A DNA stretch of 64,000 nt from Sagittula salina (GCF_017813235.1 NZ_JAGISH010000017.1:1-64000), one strand, 5' to 3'; positions 41,449 through 51,068 are shown, numbered from the stretch's first letter. The notes: a model not told the origin generated them from the sequence alone. A program made the numbers and translations.

Positions 41449-42459
41449 TCACCGCCGGACGGAGCCGCGCCAGATCATCCCGACCGGCAGGGTTATGCGG
41501 CGCGGAGTGGTATCTTCGTCCACAGGTTCTGGCGTCAGGGAGGCGACCGCTGCGCGGGCGATCTCCTCAACCGGTTGGCGGAAGGTCGTGAGCGCGTAGG
41601 CCTCCCATCCGGCCTGCGGGATGTCGTCGAACCCGATCACCGAAACGTCGCCCGGCACATCCAGACGCAACCGCGTGCGCGCGGCGTCCATCACGCCGCA
41701 GGCAATCAGATCCGTGGTACAAAAGATGCCGTCGGGCCGGTCGGGGCGGGTCAGCAGGTGCGTCCCGAGGTCCAGCCCCGTCTGGTAGGACGTGGCGCCG
41801 GAGGCCGTGTCGAGGATGGCAACGCCCGCTGCCGCCGCCGCGTCCCGAAAGCCACGCGCGCGTCCTTCGAGGCTGGGCGTCCCGGCGCGCGAGTTGACCA
41901 GCGCGAGCCGTCGACAACCGGCGGCGGAGAGCGCGGCAAATGCCTGACGGCCGGCGTTCGCGTCGTCTAGCCGTATCATCAGCGTGCCGGGCCGCGCTTC
42001 GTCGCGGTTGATCAACACGAGCTGCATTCCGTTCCTCAGGCAGGTCTCCGTGAGCGAACTGTCAGGCATCCCCGACAGAACGATGGCGGCGTCCGTGCGA
42101 TAGGCGATAGCCTTTCGCAGGGCCTGCGCCACGCTGTCGTCGGACCGATCGGTGTTGATCAGGAGCCCGACTTTGCCCGCTGCCTGCAGCCGTTCCGTCA
42201 GGGCGGCCAGCAGCGCGGTTCGGTAGGGGGTGTTCACCTCCGCCGCGATCAGCGCCACGAGGCCGGTGTTGGCAGTGATCAACCCCCGCGCGAGGTGGTT
42301 CACCTGATAACCCAGTTGCTTTGCAGCAGCCTCGATCCGGGCGCGGGTGTCCTTCGCCACAGAGGCACCGGGTGTGAAGGCGCGCGACACGGCCGTGCGC
42401 GACACCCCGGCCAGTTCGGCCACATCGCGCGCACTCACCTGTCGCTTCGCCATATTCAT
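41449..42459 (-). CDS. LacI-family transcriptional regulator
   Basis: A 336-residue regulator with HTH RQVSARDVAELAGVSRTAVS, hinge LGYQVNHLARGLITANTG and sensor domain ending near IGFDDIPQAGWEAYALTTFRQP. It is divergent from the AfuABC-like operon (143 bp gap). A near-palindrome overlaps its own start codon and a perfect palindrome lies near the operon start, so auto- and cross-repression are likely. A sugar-type repressor argues that the transporter is for a carbohydrate rather than iron. Confidence 0.9.
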   Translation of the reverse strand: MNMAKRQVSARDVAELAGVSRTAVSRAFTPGASVAKDTRARIEAAAKQLGYQVNHLARGLITANTGLVALIAAEVNTPYRTALLAALTERLQAAGKVGLLINTDRSDDSVAQALRKAIAYRTDAAIVLSGMPDSSLTETCLRNGMQLVLINRDEARPGTLMIRLDDANAGRQAFAALSAAGCRRLALVNSRAGTPSLEGRARGFRDAAAAAGVAILDTASGATSYQTGLDLGTHLLTRPDRPDGIFCTTDLIACGVMDAARTRLRLDVPGDVSVIGFDDIPQAGWEAYALTTFRQPVEEIARAAVASLTPEPVDEDTTPRRITLPVGMIWRGSVRR

Positions 42460-42472
42460 GCAATCCTGTGCA
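42459..42472 (-). promoter_or_regulatory. LacI operator at the regulator's own start
   Basis: On the minus strand this reads tgcacaggattgca, 12 of 14 bases identical to the perfect palindrome at 42547-42560. It overlaps the first codon of the LacI gene, consistent with autoregulation. Confidence 0.5.
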
Positions 42473-42546
42473 GTGCCATTACTTCGCTATCGCAACATAG
42501 TTTCGTGAAGATTTATTGACAACAACCGAATCTCTGGCCACGCTAA

Positions 42547-42560
42547 TGCACAGGTGTGCA
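42547..42560 (+). promoter_or_regulatory. LacI operator before the AfuABC-like operon
   Basis: tgcacaggtgtgca is a perfect 14-bp palindrome with a two-base centre. It lies 42 bp upstream of the binding-protein start and downstream of a ttgaca (42516-42521) that could be the -35 of the operon promoter; no convincing -10 was identified. The divergent LacI repressor is the expected ligand. Confidence 0.55.
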
Positions 42561-42602
42561 AAACGCCGTATCCCGGCAATGCCCGGGGCAAGGGAGGATA
42601 GG

Positions 42603-43625
42603 ATGACAACATTGAAAAACGCCCTTCTGGGCTGCGTGGCCCTGCTGCCGGTGTCTGCCGCCGCGGGAGAATTGAACCTGATCTGTTCGGCCGACGTGGT
42701 GATCTGCGAAAAGCTTGTCAGCGAATTCGAGGCCAGCCATTCCGACATCGACGTGAACATGGTGCGGCTCAGCTCCGGCGAGGCATACGCCAAGATCCGT
42801 GCCGAAGCGCGCAACCCGCAGACAGACCTGTGGTGGGGCGGTACCGGCGACCCGCATCTGCAGGCTGCCGCCGACGGGCTGAGCATGGAATACAAGTCCC
42901 CCATGCTGGACAAGCTGCAGGACTGGGCGCAGATGCAGGCGAAGACCTCGGACTACCACACGGTCGGCGTCTATTCAGGCGCGCTCGGCTGGGGCTTCAA
43001 CACGAAGATCTTCGAAGAGAAGGGCATCAAGGCGCCGCAATGCTGGTCCGACCTGCTCGACCCCGCGCTGAAGGGCGAGATCCAGATCGCTGACCCGAAT
43101 TCCTCGGGGACTGCCTATACCACGCTGGCAACGCTGGTGCAGATCATGGGCGAGGACGAGGCCTTCGACTTCCTCAGGAAGATGCACGCCAACGTTTCGC
43201 AGTACACGAAATCCGGCTCTGCCCCGGTGAAGGCCGCAGCGCGCGGGGAAACCGGCCTTGGCATCGTGTTCCAACACGACGCCGTGGCGCAGGCCGTGGA
43301 GGGTTTCCCGGTTGAGGTCGGTTCCCCTTGCGAGGGCACAGGCTACGAAATCGGGTCGATGTCCATGATCGAGGGCACGCAGAACGAGGAGGAGGCAAAG
43401 GTCTTCTACGATTGGGTTCTGACGTCGGAGGTGCAGGGCATGATGCCGGAGGCCGGGTCGTTCCAGATCCCGTCGAACGCCTCCGCCAAGGCCCCGAAGG
43501 AAGCGCCCGATCTGTCGAAGATCAAGCTGATCGACTACGACTTTGCCGAGTACGGCAGCGCGGAGCGGCGCAAGGCCCTGCTGGCGCGCTGGGACAAGGA
43601 AGTCGGCAGCCTGCCGCTGCAGTGA
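42603..43625 (+). CDS. AfuA/FbpA-like ABC transporter substrate-binding protein
   Basis: A 340-residue periplasmic protein with a signal ending SAAAGE. The fold is that of ferric-iron/sugar-phosphate binding proteins (LNLICSADVVICEKLVSEFE, TDLWWGGTGDPH, LGWGFNTKIFEEKGI, IADPNSSGTAYTTLATLVQ). The tyrosine pair of true ferric-binding proteins is not evident. Together with a LacI regulator and an inositol-phosphatase-family gene this favours an AfuA-like role in binding a sugar or polyol phosphate (inference). Start at 42603 follows gggaggatagg. Confidence 0.85.
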   Translation: MTTLKNALLGCVALLPVSAAAGELNLICSADVVICEKLVSEFEASHSDIDVNMVRLSSGEAYAKIRAEARNPQTDLWWGGTGDPHLQAAADGLSMEYKSPMLDKLQDWAQMQAKTSDYHTVGVYSGALGWGFNTKIFEEKGIKAPQCWSDLLDPALKGEIQIADPNSSGTAYTTLATLVQIMGEDEAFDFLRKMHANVSQYTKSGSAPVKAAARGETGLGIVFQHDAVAQAVEGFPVEVGSPCEGTGYEIGSMSMIEGTQNEEEAKVFYDWVLTSEVQGMMPEAGSFQIPSNASAKAPKEAPDLSKIKLIDYDFAEYGSAERRKALLARWDKEVGSLPLQ

Positions 43626-43645
43626 TGTCGCAAGGTTCCTGACAA

Positions 43646-43670
43646 GGGTGCGCCCGTGCGTGGCGCACCC
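43646..43670 (+). terminator. 9-bp hairpin after the binding-protein gene
   Basis: Arms gggtgcgcc (43646-43654) and ggcgcaccc (43662-43670) are perfectly complementary around seven bases, between binding protein and permease genes. Followed by gactgatttt, weakly U-rich. Confidence 0.6.
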
Positions 43671-43691
43671 GACTGATTTTCGGACAAGACG

Positions 43692-45893
43692 ATGAACAAG
43701 GATAACCGCAGGCTCGACCTGATCCTCGCGGCAGGGTTTTTTGCGCTGCTGGTATTGCCGTGGTACCGCGTGCGACGTGGGTTCTTCGGCCTCGATTGGC
43801 TAAGCGATCTCCCCGGGTCCGAGACGCTTTGGCCCGGGCTTTTTCAGGCGTTGGCCGGGCGCTGGCAGCTCTGGCCGGTGCTGGCGCTGGTGGCGCTGGC
43901 GGTCGCCCTGCGGCTGACGCGCGCGCCGGGGCCGCGGCGGGGCAGGGCGCTGGTGGGCATCGGCCTCGCGGGCCTTTGCTGGCTGGCGGTCGAAGGCCTC
44001 TCCATCGGGCTGCGCGGCTGGAACTGGGGCGTTCTGGAGACCGTCTTTGGCCCGGTTGTCGGGCAACAGGCCTTTGGTGCGGGGGCGGTGCTTCTGGGGG
44101 CCATATTCGCGCTCATCTCGGCTTTTGGCGCGGCAGAGCGCGGAGCGCTGAAAGGCGACGCCTTCGTGCTGGGCGCGATCACGCTGCTGGTTTTGCTCGT
44201 CGGCGTCTTCGTCTTCTATCCACTCTTGTCAATGTTCACCGGCGCCTTTCAGGATTTCGATGGCTCTTTCACGACCGAAGGCGTGCGCGGCAGTATCTTC
44301 GATCCCAAGATCTGGTCGCTGGGCTGTCTGACCGGGGGTAACTGCGGCGTGGCGTGGCGGACCTTCTTCCTCGCGCTCTGCACCGCGACGGGGACCACGC
44401 TGATGGGGCTGATCTTTGCCCTCGTCGCCACCCGCACCGGGTTCCGGTTCAAACGCGCGCTGCGCCTGCTGACCGTCCTGCCAATCATCACGCCGCCCTT
44501 CGTGGTCGGCCTTGCGCTGACCATGCTGCTGGGCCGATCCGGCACGTTGACGCAATGGATCGAGGCCGCGACAGGCTGGGAACTGGGCCGCTGGCTTTAT
44601 GGCCTGACCGGGATCTGGATCGCCCAGATGCTGTCCTTCACACCGATTTCCTTCCTCGTGCTGATCGGCGTGGTCGAAGGCATTTCGCCCTCGATGGAGG
44701 AAGCCTCGCAGACGCTGCGCTCCGACCGCTGGCGGACCTTCCGCAAGGTGTCGCTGCCGCTGATGGCGCCGGGGCTGGCCAATGCCTTTCTGATCGGCTT
44801 CATCGAGTCGATGGCCGATTTCGGCAACCCGCTGGTGCTGGGCGGCTCGGGCGGGGTGCTGTCGACCGAGATATTCTTTGCCGTGGTCGGTGCCCAGAAC
44901 GACCCCACCCGCGCCGCCGTGCTGGCCAGCGTGCTGCTGGTCTTCACCCTCTCGGCTTTCCTCGCGCAACGGTTCTGGCTCGCGGGGCGCAACTTTGCCA
45001 CGGTCACCGGCAAGGGCGACGGCGGGCGCCACGCCAGCCTGCCGCGCCGCGTCGCATGGCCCGTTATCACGATGGCCGTGGGCTGGGGGCTCTTTACCGT
45101 CACAGTCTACGCGATGATTCTCTTCGGCGGTTTCGTAAAGGTCTGGGGCCTCGACCATTCACTGACGCTCGACCATTACGCGCGCGCCTTCGGGGTCTCG
45201 TTCGCGGAGGGCTGGCAATGGACGGGTGTCGCATGGGACAGCTTCTGGACGACGATGAAGATCGCACTGATCGCGGCCCCCCTGACCGCCGCTGTGGGGT
45301 TGCTGACCGCATGGCTGATCGTGCGGCAGCGTTTCCCGGGGCGGTCGGTCTTTGAATTCGCGCTGATGATGAGCTTTGCCATCCCCGGCACCGTCATTGG
45401 CATCAGCTACATCATGGCCTTCAACCTGCCGCCGCTGCAGATGACCGGCACGGCGGCGATCCTCATCGCCTGCTTTGTCTTCCGCAACATGCCGGTGGGC
45501 GTGCGCGGCGGCGTGGCGGCGATGGCGCAGCTCGACGGGTCGCTCGACGAGGCCTCGCTCACGCTGGGCGCGGGTTCGGGACGGACCATGCGCCGGGTGA
45601 TCCTGCCGCTGATGCGCCCCGCGATCCTCGCCGCCCTGGTCTATAGCTTCGTGCGGGCGATCACTTCCATTTCGGCGGTGATCTTCCTCGTCAGCGCGAA
45701 ATACAACATGGCGACGGCCTATATCGTGGGCCTCGTCGAGAACGGCGAATACGGCATCGCCATAGCCTATTCTTCGGTCCTAATCCTCGTGATGATCACC
45801 GTCATAGGCGGCTTCCAGCTGCTGGTGGGGGAACGACGGATAGGACGGCGCGAGGTGCAGGCAGAGGCCGCAACACGGGAATCCCTGGCATGA
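43692..45893 (+). CDS. ABC transporter permease, fused two-domain (FbpB/AfuB type)
   Basis: A 733-residue inner-membrane protein that fuses two permease domains. The first has PSMEEASQTLRSDRWRTFRK and the second GSLDEASLTLGAGSGRTMRR as EAA loops, and an extra block of about four helices precedes the first domain. The fused form is typical of iron/sugar-phosphate (Fbp/Afu) and 2-aminoethylphosphonate importers. Stop overlaps the ATPase start (ATGA). Confidence 0.9.
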   Translation: MNKDNRRLDLILAAGFFALLVLPWYRVRRGFFGLDWLSDLPGSETLWPGLFQALAGRWQLWPVLALVALAVALRLTRAPGPRRGRALVGIGLAGLCWLAVEGLSIGLRGWNWGVLETVFGPVVGQQAFGAGAVLLGAIFALISAFGAAERGALKGDAFVLGAITLLVLLVGVFVFYPLLSMFTGAFQDFDGSFTTEGVRGSIFDPKIWSLGCLTGGNCGVAWRTFFLALCTATGTTLMGLIFALVATRTGFRFKRALRLLTVLPIITPPFVVGLALTMLLGRSGTLTQWIEAATGWELGRWLYGLTGIWIAQMLSFTPISFLVLIGVVEGISPSMEEASQTLRSDRWRTFRKVSLPLMAPGLANAFLIGFIESMADFGNPLVLGGSGGVLSTEIFFAVVGAQNDPTRAAVLASVLLVFTLSAFLAQRFWLAGRNFATVTGKGDGGRHASLPRRVAWPVITMAVGWGLFTVTVYAMILFGGFVKVWGLDHSLTLDHYARAFGVSFAEGWQWTGVAWDSFWTTMKIALIAAPLTAAVGLLTAWLIVRQRFPGRSVFEFALMMSFAIPGTVIGISYIMAFNLPPLQMTGTAAILIACFVFRNMPVGVRGGVAAMAQLDGSLDEASLTLGAGSGRTMRRVILPLMRPAILAALVYSFVRAITSISAVIFLVSAKYNMATAYIVGLVENGEYGIAIAYSSVLILVMITVIGGFQLLVGERRIGRREVQAEAATRESLA

Positions 45894-46948
45894 GATACAA
45901 AGGCGCGGTGGAATTCCGCAACGTGGTCAAGAAGTTCGGGCAGTTCACGGCAATCCCGGACCTGTCGCTGAGCATCGAGCCCGGGGAGTTGGTGACGCTG
46001 CTTGGCCCTTCGGGCTGCGGCAAGACGACGACGCTGAGGATGCTCGCAGGTCTTGAAGGACCCACCGGAGGGCAGATCCTCATAGGCGGGCAGGAGGTCA
46101 CCCGGTTGCCCGCCGACCGGCGCGACGTGTCGATGGTGTTCCAGAGCTACGCGCTGTTTCCGCACATGACGGTGGCGCAGAACGTGGCCTATGGGCTTGA
46201 ATCCGGCGGCATGAAACCCGCCGAGGCACGCGAGCGTGCCGCCGAGGGTCTCGTATTGGTGGGGCTGGAGGGTTTGGGCGCGCGCCTGCCCGCAGAGTTG
46301 TCCGGCGGTCAGCAGCAGCGCGTCGCGGTGGCCCGTGCGCTGGTGCTGGAGCCACAAGTGCTTCTGCTGGACGAGCCGCTTTCGAACCTTGACGCGCGCC
46401 TGCGCCGCCGCGTGCGCACGGAAATTCGCGAATTGCAGCAAAGGCTGGGGTTTACAGCCGTCTACGTCACCCACGATCAGGAGGAAGCGCTCGCCGTCTC
46501 TGACCGGATCGTGGTGATGAAGAACGGTGTCGTGGCCCAGGTCGGCAGCCCGCGCGAACTGTACGAAGCGCCGGCGTCGGAGTTCATCGCCGACTTCATC
46601 GGAGAGGCGAATGTGGTCGGCGGTGAGGTGCTTTCGGTCGAGGGCGGAATCGCGCGGGTCGACCTTGGCGGTGCGATTCTGGCGTTGCCGGCGCGCGGCC
46701 TGCGCGAAGGCCCGGCGCGGCTGGCAATGCGTTCGAATGCGGCGCGGGTCAGGACGGCGGGCGCGGGCGTGCCGGGGCGGGTGGCCTCTTCGGCCTACCT
46801 CGGGGACCACGTCGAATACGAAATCGATGGTCCGCTGGGTCGGGTCTTTGTCGTCGATGACGAAAGCGACACGCCGCTGCCTGTGGGCACGGAGGTCGTA
46901 TTGGACCTGCGCCCGCGCGGGCTGGCGCTGATCCCGGAGGGGGTGTGA
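45890..46948 (+). CDS. ABC transporter ATP-binding protein (FbpC/AfuC/PotA type)
   Basis: A 352-residue ATPase with [66 protein letters not shown] and THDQEEALAVSD, plus a C-terminal TOBE domain. The QQQRVA signature and FPHMTV loop group it with the Fbp/Pot branch, distinct from the UgpC-type ATPases elsewhere in the window. Its stop overlaps the phosphatase start. Confidence 0.92.
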   Translation: MRYKGAVEFRNVVKKFGQFTAIPDLSLSIEPGELVTLLGPSGCGKTTTLRMLAGLEGPTGGQILIGGQEVTRLPADRRDVSMVFQSYALFPHMTVAQNVAYGLESGGMKPAEARERAAEGLVLVGLEGLGARLPAELSGGQQQRVAVARALVLEPQVLLLDEPLSNLDARLRRRVRTEIRELQQRLGFTAVYVTHDQEEALAVSDRIVVMKNGVVAQVGSPRELYEAPASEFIADFIGEANVVGGEVLSVEGGIARVDLGGAILALPARGLREGPARLAMRSNAARVRTAGAGVPGRVASSAYLGDHVEYEIDGPLGRVFVVDDESDTPLPVGTEVVLDLRPRGLALIPEGV

Positions 46949-47742
46949 TGGATCTGAGCAAACGCCTGGAGGTCGCAGAAATGGTGGCGCAGGAGGCGGG
47001 CGCACTGGCACTCGACTTCTTCCACCGCCGCGACGCGCTGCAGATCGAGACAAAGCGCCACGTGACCGACCTCGTTTCCGAAGCCGACCGCACCGTGGAA
47101 ACCCTGATCCGTGAGGCGCTGGCCCGCGCGTTCCCGGAGGACGCGCAACTGGGCGAGGAGCATGGGCTGTCGGAGGGCTCTTCGGGCTTTATCTGGGTGA
47201 TCGACCCGATCGACGGCACCGCGCCTTACCTCAATGGTCTGCCGGGCTGGTGCGTCTCCATCGGTGGGCTTGACGCCGACGGCCCCGCGCTGGGGGTGAT
47301 CGTCGCGCCGGTGCTGGGCGAGACCTTTGTCGCCGCGCGGGGCATGGGGGCGACGCTCAACGGGGCTTCGATCCGGGTGGTGCCGGGCGATTTGCGCTCC
47401 GGGATGCTGGGGGTCGGGGCGAACGACCGTGTGGCGTCGGACAGGGTGGGGCGGATGCTGGCCGACCTGATGAAGGCGGGTTCGTCATGGACGCGCTACG
47501 GATCGGGTGCGCTGATGCTGGCCTGGGTCGCGGCGGGGCGGTTGGTGGGCTATGCCGAGCCGCGCATGTCGGCGTGGGACTGCATGGCGGCCTATGCGCT
47601 GATCCTGGAGGCCGGAGGACGCGTGCTGTCCTTCCCGACAGGCGCCGCTCTGGCGCGGCCCGCGCCGGTCATGGGCGCGGGTCCCGGCACCTTCGAGGAA
47701 TTGTCGGCGCTCTGCGCCTTCGGCACGTCGGAGGCGTGGTAG
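46948..47742 (+). CDS. Inositol-monophosphatase-family phosphatase
   Basis: A 264-residue Mg-dependent phosphatase. Motifs are GEEHG (metal-binding Glu), WVIDPIDGTAPYLNGLPGW (Asp-x-Asp-Gly-Thr) near residue 82 and MSAWDCMAAYALILEAGG. The usual N after DGT is A (DGTAPY). It shares one base with the end of the ABC ATPase gene, so transporter and phosphatase are co-translated. The obvious role is to dephosphorylate an imported sugar or inositol phosphate; histidinol-phosphatase or SuhB-like activities cannot be excluded. Confidence 0.87.
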   Translation: MDLSKRLEVAEMVAQEAGALALDFFHRRDALQIETKRHVTDLVSEADRTVETLIREALARAFPEDAQLGEEHGLSEGSSGFIWVIDPIDGTAPYLNGLPGWCVSIGGLDADGPALGVIVAPVLGETFVAARGMGATLNGASIRVVPGDLRSGMLGVGANDRVASDRVGRMLADLMKAGSSWTRYGSGALMLAWVAAGRLVGYAEPRMSAWDCMAAYALILEAGGRVLSFPTGAALARPAPVMGAGPGTFEELSALCAFGTSEAW

Positions 47743-47753
47743 CGCGCAGCCTC

Positions 47754-48752
47754 TCAGGCGCGCCGCCCGTCCGGGCCAAAGCGCATCTCGCGGTCCACGT
47801 CCCAGTCCAGCGACACTTCGGCGCCTTCCTCCGGGATCGGCTCGCCCGCGTCCTGCCGAACGGTCAGAAGCCCGCCATTGGGACCGCGCAGGTGCACCAG
47901 CGTCTCTGCCCCCAGTGCCTCTGAATAGGCGGCGCGGGCGGTCAGCTGGCCGCTGGGCGCAAGCCGCACGTGTTCTGGGCGGATGCCGATCTGGCCGTCA
48001 CCGCTCTGGCCCAGCATGGCGGGGGCGAGGAAGTTCGTCGGCGGTGAGCCGATGAACCCGGCCACAAAAGCTGTCTGAGGGTTCGCGTAGACCTCCAGCG
48101 GCGCGCCGATCTGGTCCGCCACTCCGCCGTTCATCACGATCATGCGGTCGGCCAGAGTCATCGCCTCAACCTGATCGTGCGTCACATAAAGCGACGTCAC
48201 ACCAAGGTCGCGCTGCAAGGTCTTGATCTCCAGCCGCATCTGCACGCGCAGCTTCGCGTCGAGGTTCGACAGCGGTTCGTCGAAGAGGAACACCGCCGGT
48301 TTGCGCACGATGGCGCGGCCCATGGCGACGCGCTGGCGCTGGCCGCCGGACAGTTCGCGCGGCCTGCGCTGAAGGTAGGGTTCCAGCTGCAGCATCTTCG
48401 CCGCCTGGGCGACGCGGGCCTCGATCTCGGGCTTCGGCGTCTTCGCGATCTTCAGCCCATAGGCCATGTTGTCGAAGACCGACATGTGCGGATAAAGCGC
48501 GTAATTCTGGAAAACCATGGCGATGTCGCGGTCCATGGGTTCGACGCCGTTGACGACGCGGCCGTCGATACTGACCGTGCCAGAGGTGACCGTCTCCAGC
48601 CCGGCCACCATGCGCAACAGCGTGGACTTGCCACAGCCAGAAGGGCCGACGATGACGATGAATTCGCCGTCCTTCACGTCGATATCGACGCCGTGGATCA
48701 CCTCCGTCGGGCCGAAGGACTTGCGGACGTTCTCGAGGGTTAGGCTGGCCAT
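47754..48752 (-). CDS. ugpC: sn-Glycerol-3-phosphate ABC transporter ATP-binding protein
   Basis: A 332-residue ATPase with [73 protein letters not shown] and THDQVEAMT, then a TOBE domain with GIRPEHVRL. Assigned as UgpC because it ends the ugpB-A-E-C array. It is separated from ugpE by an unusual 222-bp gap holding a large structured element, whereas the other ugp junction overlaps. Confidence 0.88.
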   Translation of the reverse strand: MASLTLENVRKSFGPTEVIHGVDIDVKDGEFIVIVGPSGCGKSTLLRMVAGLETVTSGTVSIDGRVVNGVEPMDRDIAMVFQNYALYPHMSVFDNMAYGLKIAKTPKPEIEARVAQAAKMLQLEPYLQRRPRELSGGQRQRVAMGRAIVRKPAVFLFDEPLSNLDAKLRVQMRLEIKTLQRDLGVTSLYVTHDQVEAMTLADRMIVMNGGVADQIGAPLEVYANPQTAFVAGFIGSPPTNFLAPAMLGQSGDGQIGIRPEHVRLAPSGQLTARAAYSEALGAETLVHLRGPNGGLLTVRQDAGEPIPEEGAEVSLDWDVDREMRFGPDGRRA

Positions 48753-48883
48753 GTAAGATCTTTCCTGTGCCGTATTCCGGTATTGAGGGCAACGCTGATC
48801 ATGCGGAGCGCGCGGCGCGGCTGCGCCATGTCCGCAGCGTCAACTTTCTGCTGCGCCCGAAATGTCTTGCGTTCCGCCCTCCG

Positions 48884-48959
48884 GCACGCCGGGCAGCCCC
48901 ATGCCGAAGGCATGCTTGCGGCATGACCTGCCCCCCCGGGCGGGGGCGGCCCGGCGTGC
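48884..48959 (-). other. 76-bp structured element between ugpE and ugpC
   Basis: Perfect 11-bp terminal inverted repeats, gcacgccgggc (48884-48894) and gcccggcgtgc (48949-48959), enclose two further hairpins: catgccgaaggcatg (48900-48914) and a C-run/G-run stem at about 48930-48947. The transcript could fold into a multi-branched structure. It may be a mobile palindromic unit (REP/BIME-like), an mRNA processing site or a small structured RNA. The flanking 48753-48883 holds no recognisable gene. Confidence 0.5.
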
Positions 48960-48974
48960 TCATGACCAGACCGC

Positions 48975-49829
48975 TCACTTCTCGCTCTCCACCAGGCCGC
49001 GGATGAAAAGCTTCTGCATCCCGATCACCACGAGCACCGGCGGGATCATGGCAAGGATCGAGGTCGCCATGATAACCGGCCAGTCGGCGAGGTCGTCGCC
49101 GGAGGGGAACATCTGCTTGATCCCCATGACGATGGTGTTCATCGACGGGTCCGTGGTGATCAGCAACGGCCAGAGATACTGGTTCCAGCCGTAGATGAAG
49201 AGGATCACGAACAGAGCCGCGATATTGGTGCGGCTCATCGGCAGGAGGATGTCGACGAAGAAGCGCATCGGCTGGGCGCCGTCGACGCGCGCGGCCTCCG
49301 CTAATTCGTCCGGCACGGTCATGAAGAACTGCCGGAAGAGGAAGGTCGCCGTGGCCGAGGCCACCAACGGCAGGATCAGCCCGCCGTAGCTGTTCAGCAT
49401 CCCGAAGTTGGCGGCGACCTCGTAGGTCGGCACGATGCGCACCTCGACCGGCAGCATCAGCGTCAGGAAGATCAGCCAGAAGAACAGGTGCCGACCGGGA
49501 AACCGGAAGTAGACGATGGCGAAGGCCGACAGAAGCGAGATCGCGATCTTGCCCACCGCGATGCCGATGGCCATGACCGCCGAGTTGAACAGCATCAGCG
49601 CCACCGGCGCGTTGATCCCCGAGGTCAGTGCCTTCGAATAGTTCTGCCACAGGTGGCCGCCGGGCAGGAGCGGCATCGGCGGGCGGGCGATTTCCGGCTG
49701 GGTGACGGTGGAGGCCACGAAGGCCAGCCAGATCGGGAAGAAGATGAAGAGGACGCCAAGGATCAGCCCCGCATGGGTCAGCCAATGCCCCGCGCCGCGC
49801 TTCTCGACCATGCCGTTTTGCTGCGCCAT
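48975..49829 (-). CDS. ugpE: sn-Glycerol-3-phosphate ABC transporter permease
   Basis: A 284-residue MalG-type permease with six membrane segments ([20 protein letters not shown] first) and the EAA loop [44 protein letters not shown] is close to UgpE sequences from memory. Start at 49829 overlaps the ugpA stop by one base. Confidence 0.92.
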   Translation of the reverse strand: MAQQNGMVEKRGAGHWLTHAGLILGVLFIFFPIWLAFVASTVTQPEIARPPMPLLPGGHLWQNYSKALTSGINAPVALMLFNSAVMAIGIAVGKIAISLLSAFAIVYFRFPGRHLFFWLIFLTLMLPVEVRIVPTYEVAANFGMLNSYGGLILPLVASATATFLFRQFFMTVPDELAEAARVDGAQPMRFFVDILLPMSRTNIAALFVILFIYGWNQYLWPLLITTDPSMNTIVMGIKQMFPSGDDLADWPVIMATSILAMIPPVLVVIGMQKLFIRGLVESEK

Positions 49830-50710
49830 CAGTAATGCACCCTCCGCTCGACGAACTTGAACTGGACGATGGTGAGGATCGAGACCACCACCAGCAGGAT
49901 CACCGACTGTGCCGCCGAAGACCCGAGATCCTGCCCGACGAAACCGTCGGCATAGACCTTGTAGACGAGAATTGTGGTCGATTGCTGCGGCCCGCCCGCC
50001 GTGATCGTATGGATCACGCCAAAGGTCTCGAAGAAGGCGTAGATGATGTTCACTACCAGCAGAAAGAAGGTCGTGGGCGACAAGAGCGGCCAGACGATGG
50101 TGCGGAACCGGGTCCAGAAACGCGCGCCGTCGATGGCGGCCGCCTCGATCACGCTGCGCGGTATGGCCTGCAGCCCGGCGAGGAAGAACAGGAAGTTGTA
50201 GCTGATCCGCCCCCAGGCGGAGGCGACGACCACGAGGCCCATCGCCTCTGTCCCGTTCAGGACGTGGTTCCAGTCGTAGCCTAGCTGGCCGAGGTACCAA
50301 GTTACCACGCCTACGCGGGTGTTGAACATGAACATCCACAGCACACCGGCCACGGCGGGTGCCACGGCATACGGCCAGATCAGCAGGGTGCGATAGGCGC
50401 CCGATCCCTTGATCAGCCGGTCCGCCAGCACGGCCAGAACCAGAGCCACGCCCATCGACACCACCGTGACCAGCACGGAGAAGACCGCCGTCGTGACAAA
50501 GGACGCCCGGTAGTAGGGATCTGACAGCAGGTACTCGAAGTTGCCCAGGCCCACCCATTGCATCGACAGGCCGAAGGGATCGGGGATGAACAGCGACTGC
50601 CAGACCGCCTGGCCCGCCGGGTAGAAGAAGAACACGGCGGTGATCACCAGCTGCGGCAACACCAGCAGGAGCGGCAGCCAGACCCCTTTGAAGGTAACGC
50701 GTTTTTCCAT
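49829..50710 (-). CDS. ugpA: sn-Glycerol-3-phosphate ABC transporter permease
   Basis: A 293-residue MalF-type permease ([27 protein letters not shown], typical UgpA N-terminus). The EAA-type loop is [20 protein letters not shown]. It forms the channel with UgpE. Normally ugpB precedes it directly; here a parDE toxin-antitoxin pair on the opposite strand lies between them, so ugpA needs read-through or its own promoter. Confidence 0.92.
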   Translation of the reverse strand: MEKRVTFKGVWLPLLLVLPQLVITAVFFFYPAGQAVWQSLFIPDPFGLSMQWVGLGNFEYLLSDPYYRASFVTTAVFSVLVTVVSMGVALVLAVLADRLIKGSGAYRTLLIWPYAVAPAVAGVLWMFMFNTRVGVVTWYLGQLGYDWNHVLNGTEAMGLVVVASAWGRISYNFLFFLAGLQAIPRSVIEAAAIDGARFWTRFRTIVWPLLSPTTFFLLVVNIIYAFFETFGVIHTITAGGPQQSTTILVYKVYADGFVGQDLGSSAAQSVILLVVVSILTIVQFKFVERRVHY

Positions 50711-50738
50711 CAGTTCTTGACTCCGGTACTACTGGGTC

Positions 50739-50768
50739 GCGACCTTACCGGGTCGCACCTTGTGGTGC
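50739..50768 (-). terminator. Two small hairpins upstream of ugpA
   Basis: gcgacc/ggtcgc (50739-50756) and gcacc/ggtgc (50755-50768) can each form a stem and share two bases, so they may be alternatives. They lie between ugpA and the inserted parD gene, possibly the original ugpB-ugpA spacer hairpin seen in the other importers. Confidence 0.35.
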
Positions 50769-50792
50769 AGTCCCATGCGCGAGGATGTTGCC

Positions 50793-51068
50793 ATGACGGT
50801 CAAGATGTCCATCTCCCTGACCGACCAGCAGGCCGCCTATGCACCCAGGCAGGTCGAAGAGGGCCGCTTTCCGTCCACCTCGGCGGTGATCCAGCAGGCG
50901 CTGGAAGCCAAGCGCCGCGAGGACGAGGAGTACGAGGCGTGGAGGGCCGGTTTCTTCGAGGAACTGAAACGCCGCGCCGAGGGGCCGTATGTGTCGGCGG
51001 AGGAGTTCGGCGTGATGGTCGAGGAGATGCTCGAAGAAGAACGGGCGCGTCTTGGCCTGGAAGGTTGA
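50793..51068 (+). CDS. parD: ParD-like antitoxin
   Basis: A 91-residue protein with a ribbon-helix-helix start (VKMSISLTDQQAAYAPRQVE, EGRFPSTSAVIQQALEAKRR) and an acidic C-terminal tail that neutralises the toxin. The RHH domain would bind its own promoter. Start at 50793 follows gaggatg. It overlaps parE. It is inserted antisense within the ugp operon. Confidence 0.85.
   Translation: MTVKMSISLTDQQAAYAPRQVEEGRFPSTSAVIQQALEAKRREDEEYEAWRAGFFEELKRRAEGPYVSAEEFGVMVEEMLEEERARLGLEG

Noticed and set aside
42603-46948. Ferric-iron ABC transporter
   Set aside because: Fold family fits, but a LacI regulator, sugar-type context and phosphatase coupling point to a phosphorylated sugar; kept as an AfuABC-like call.
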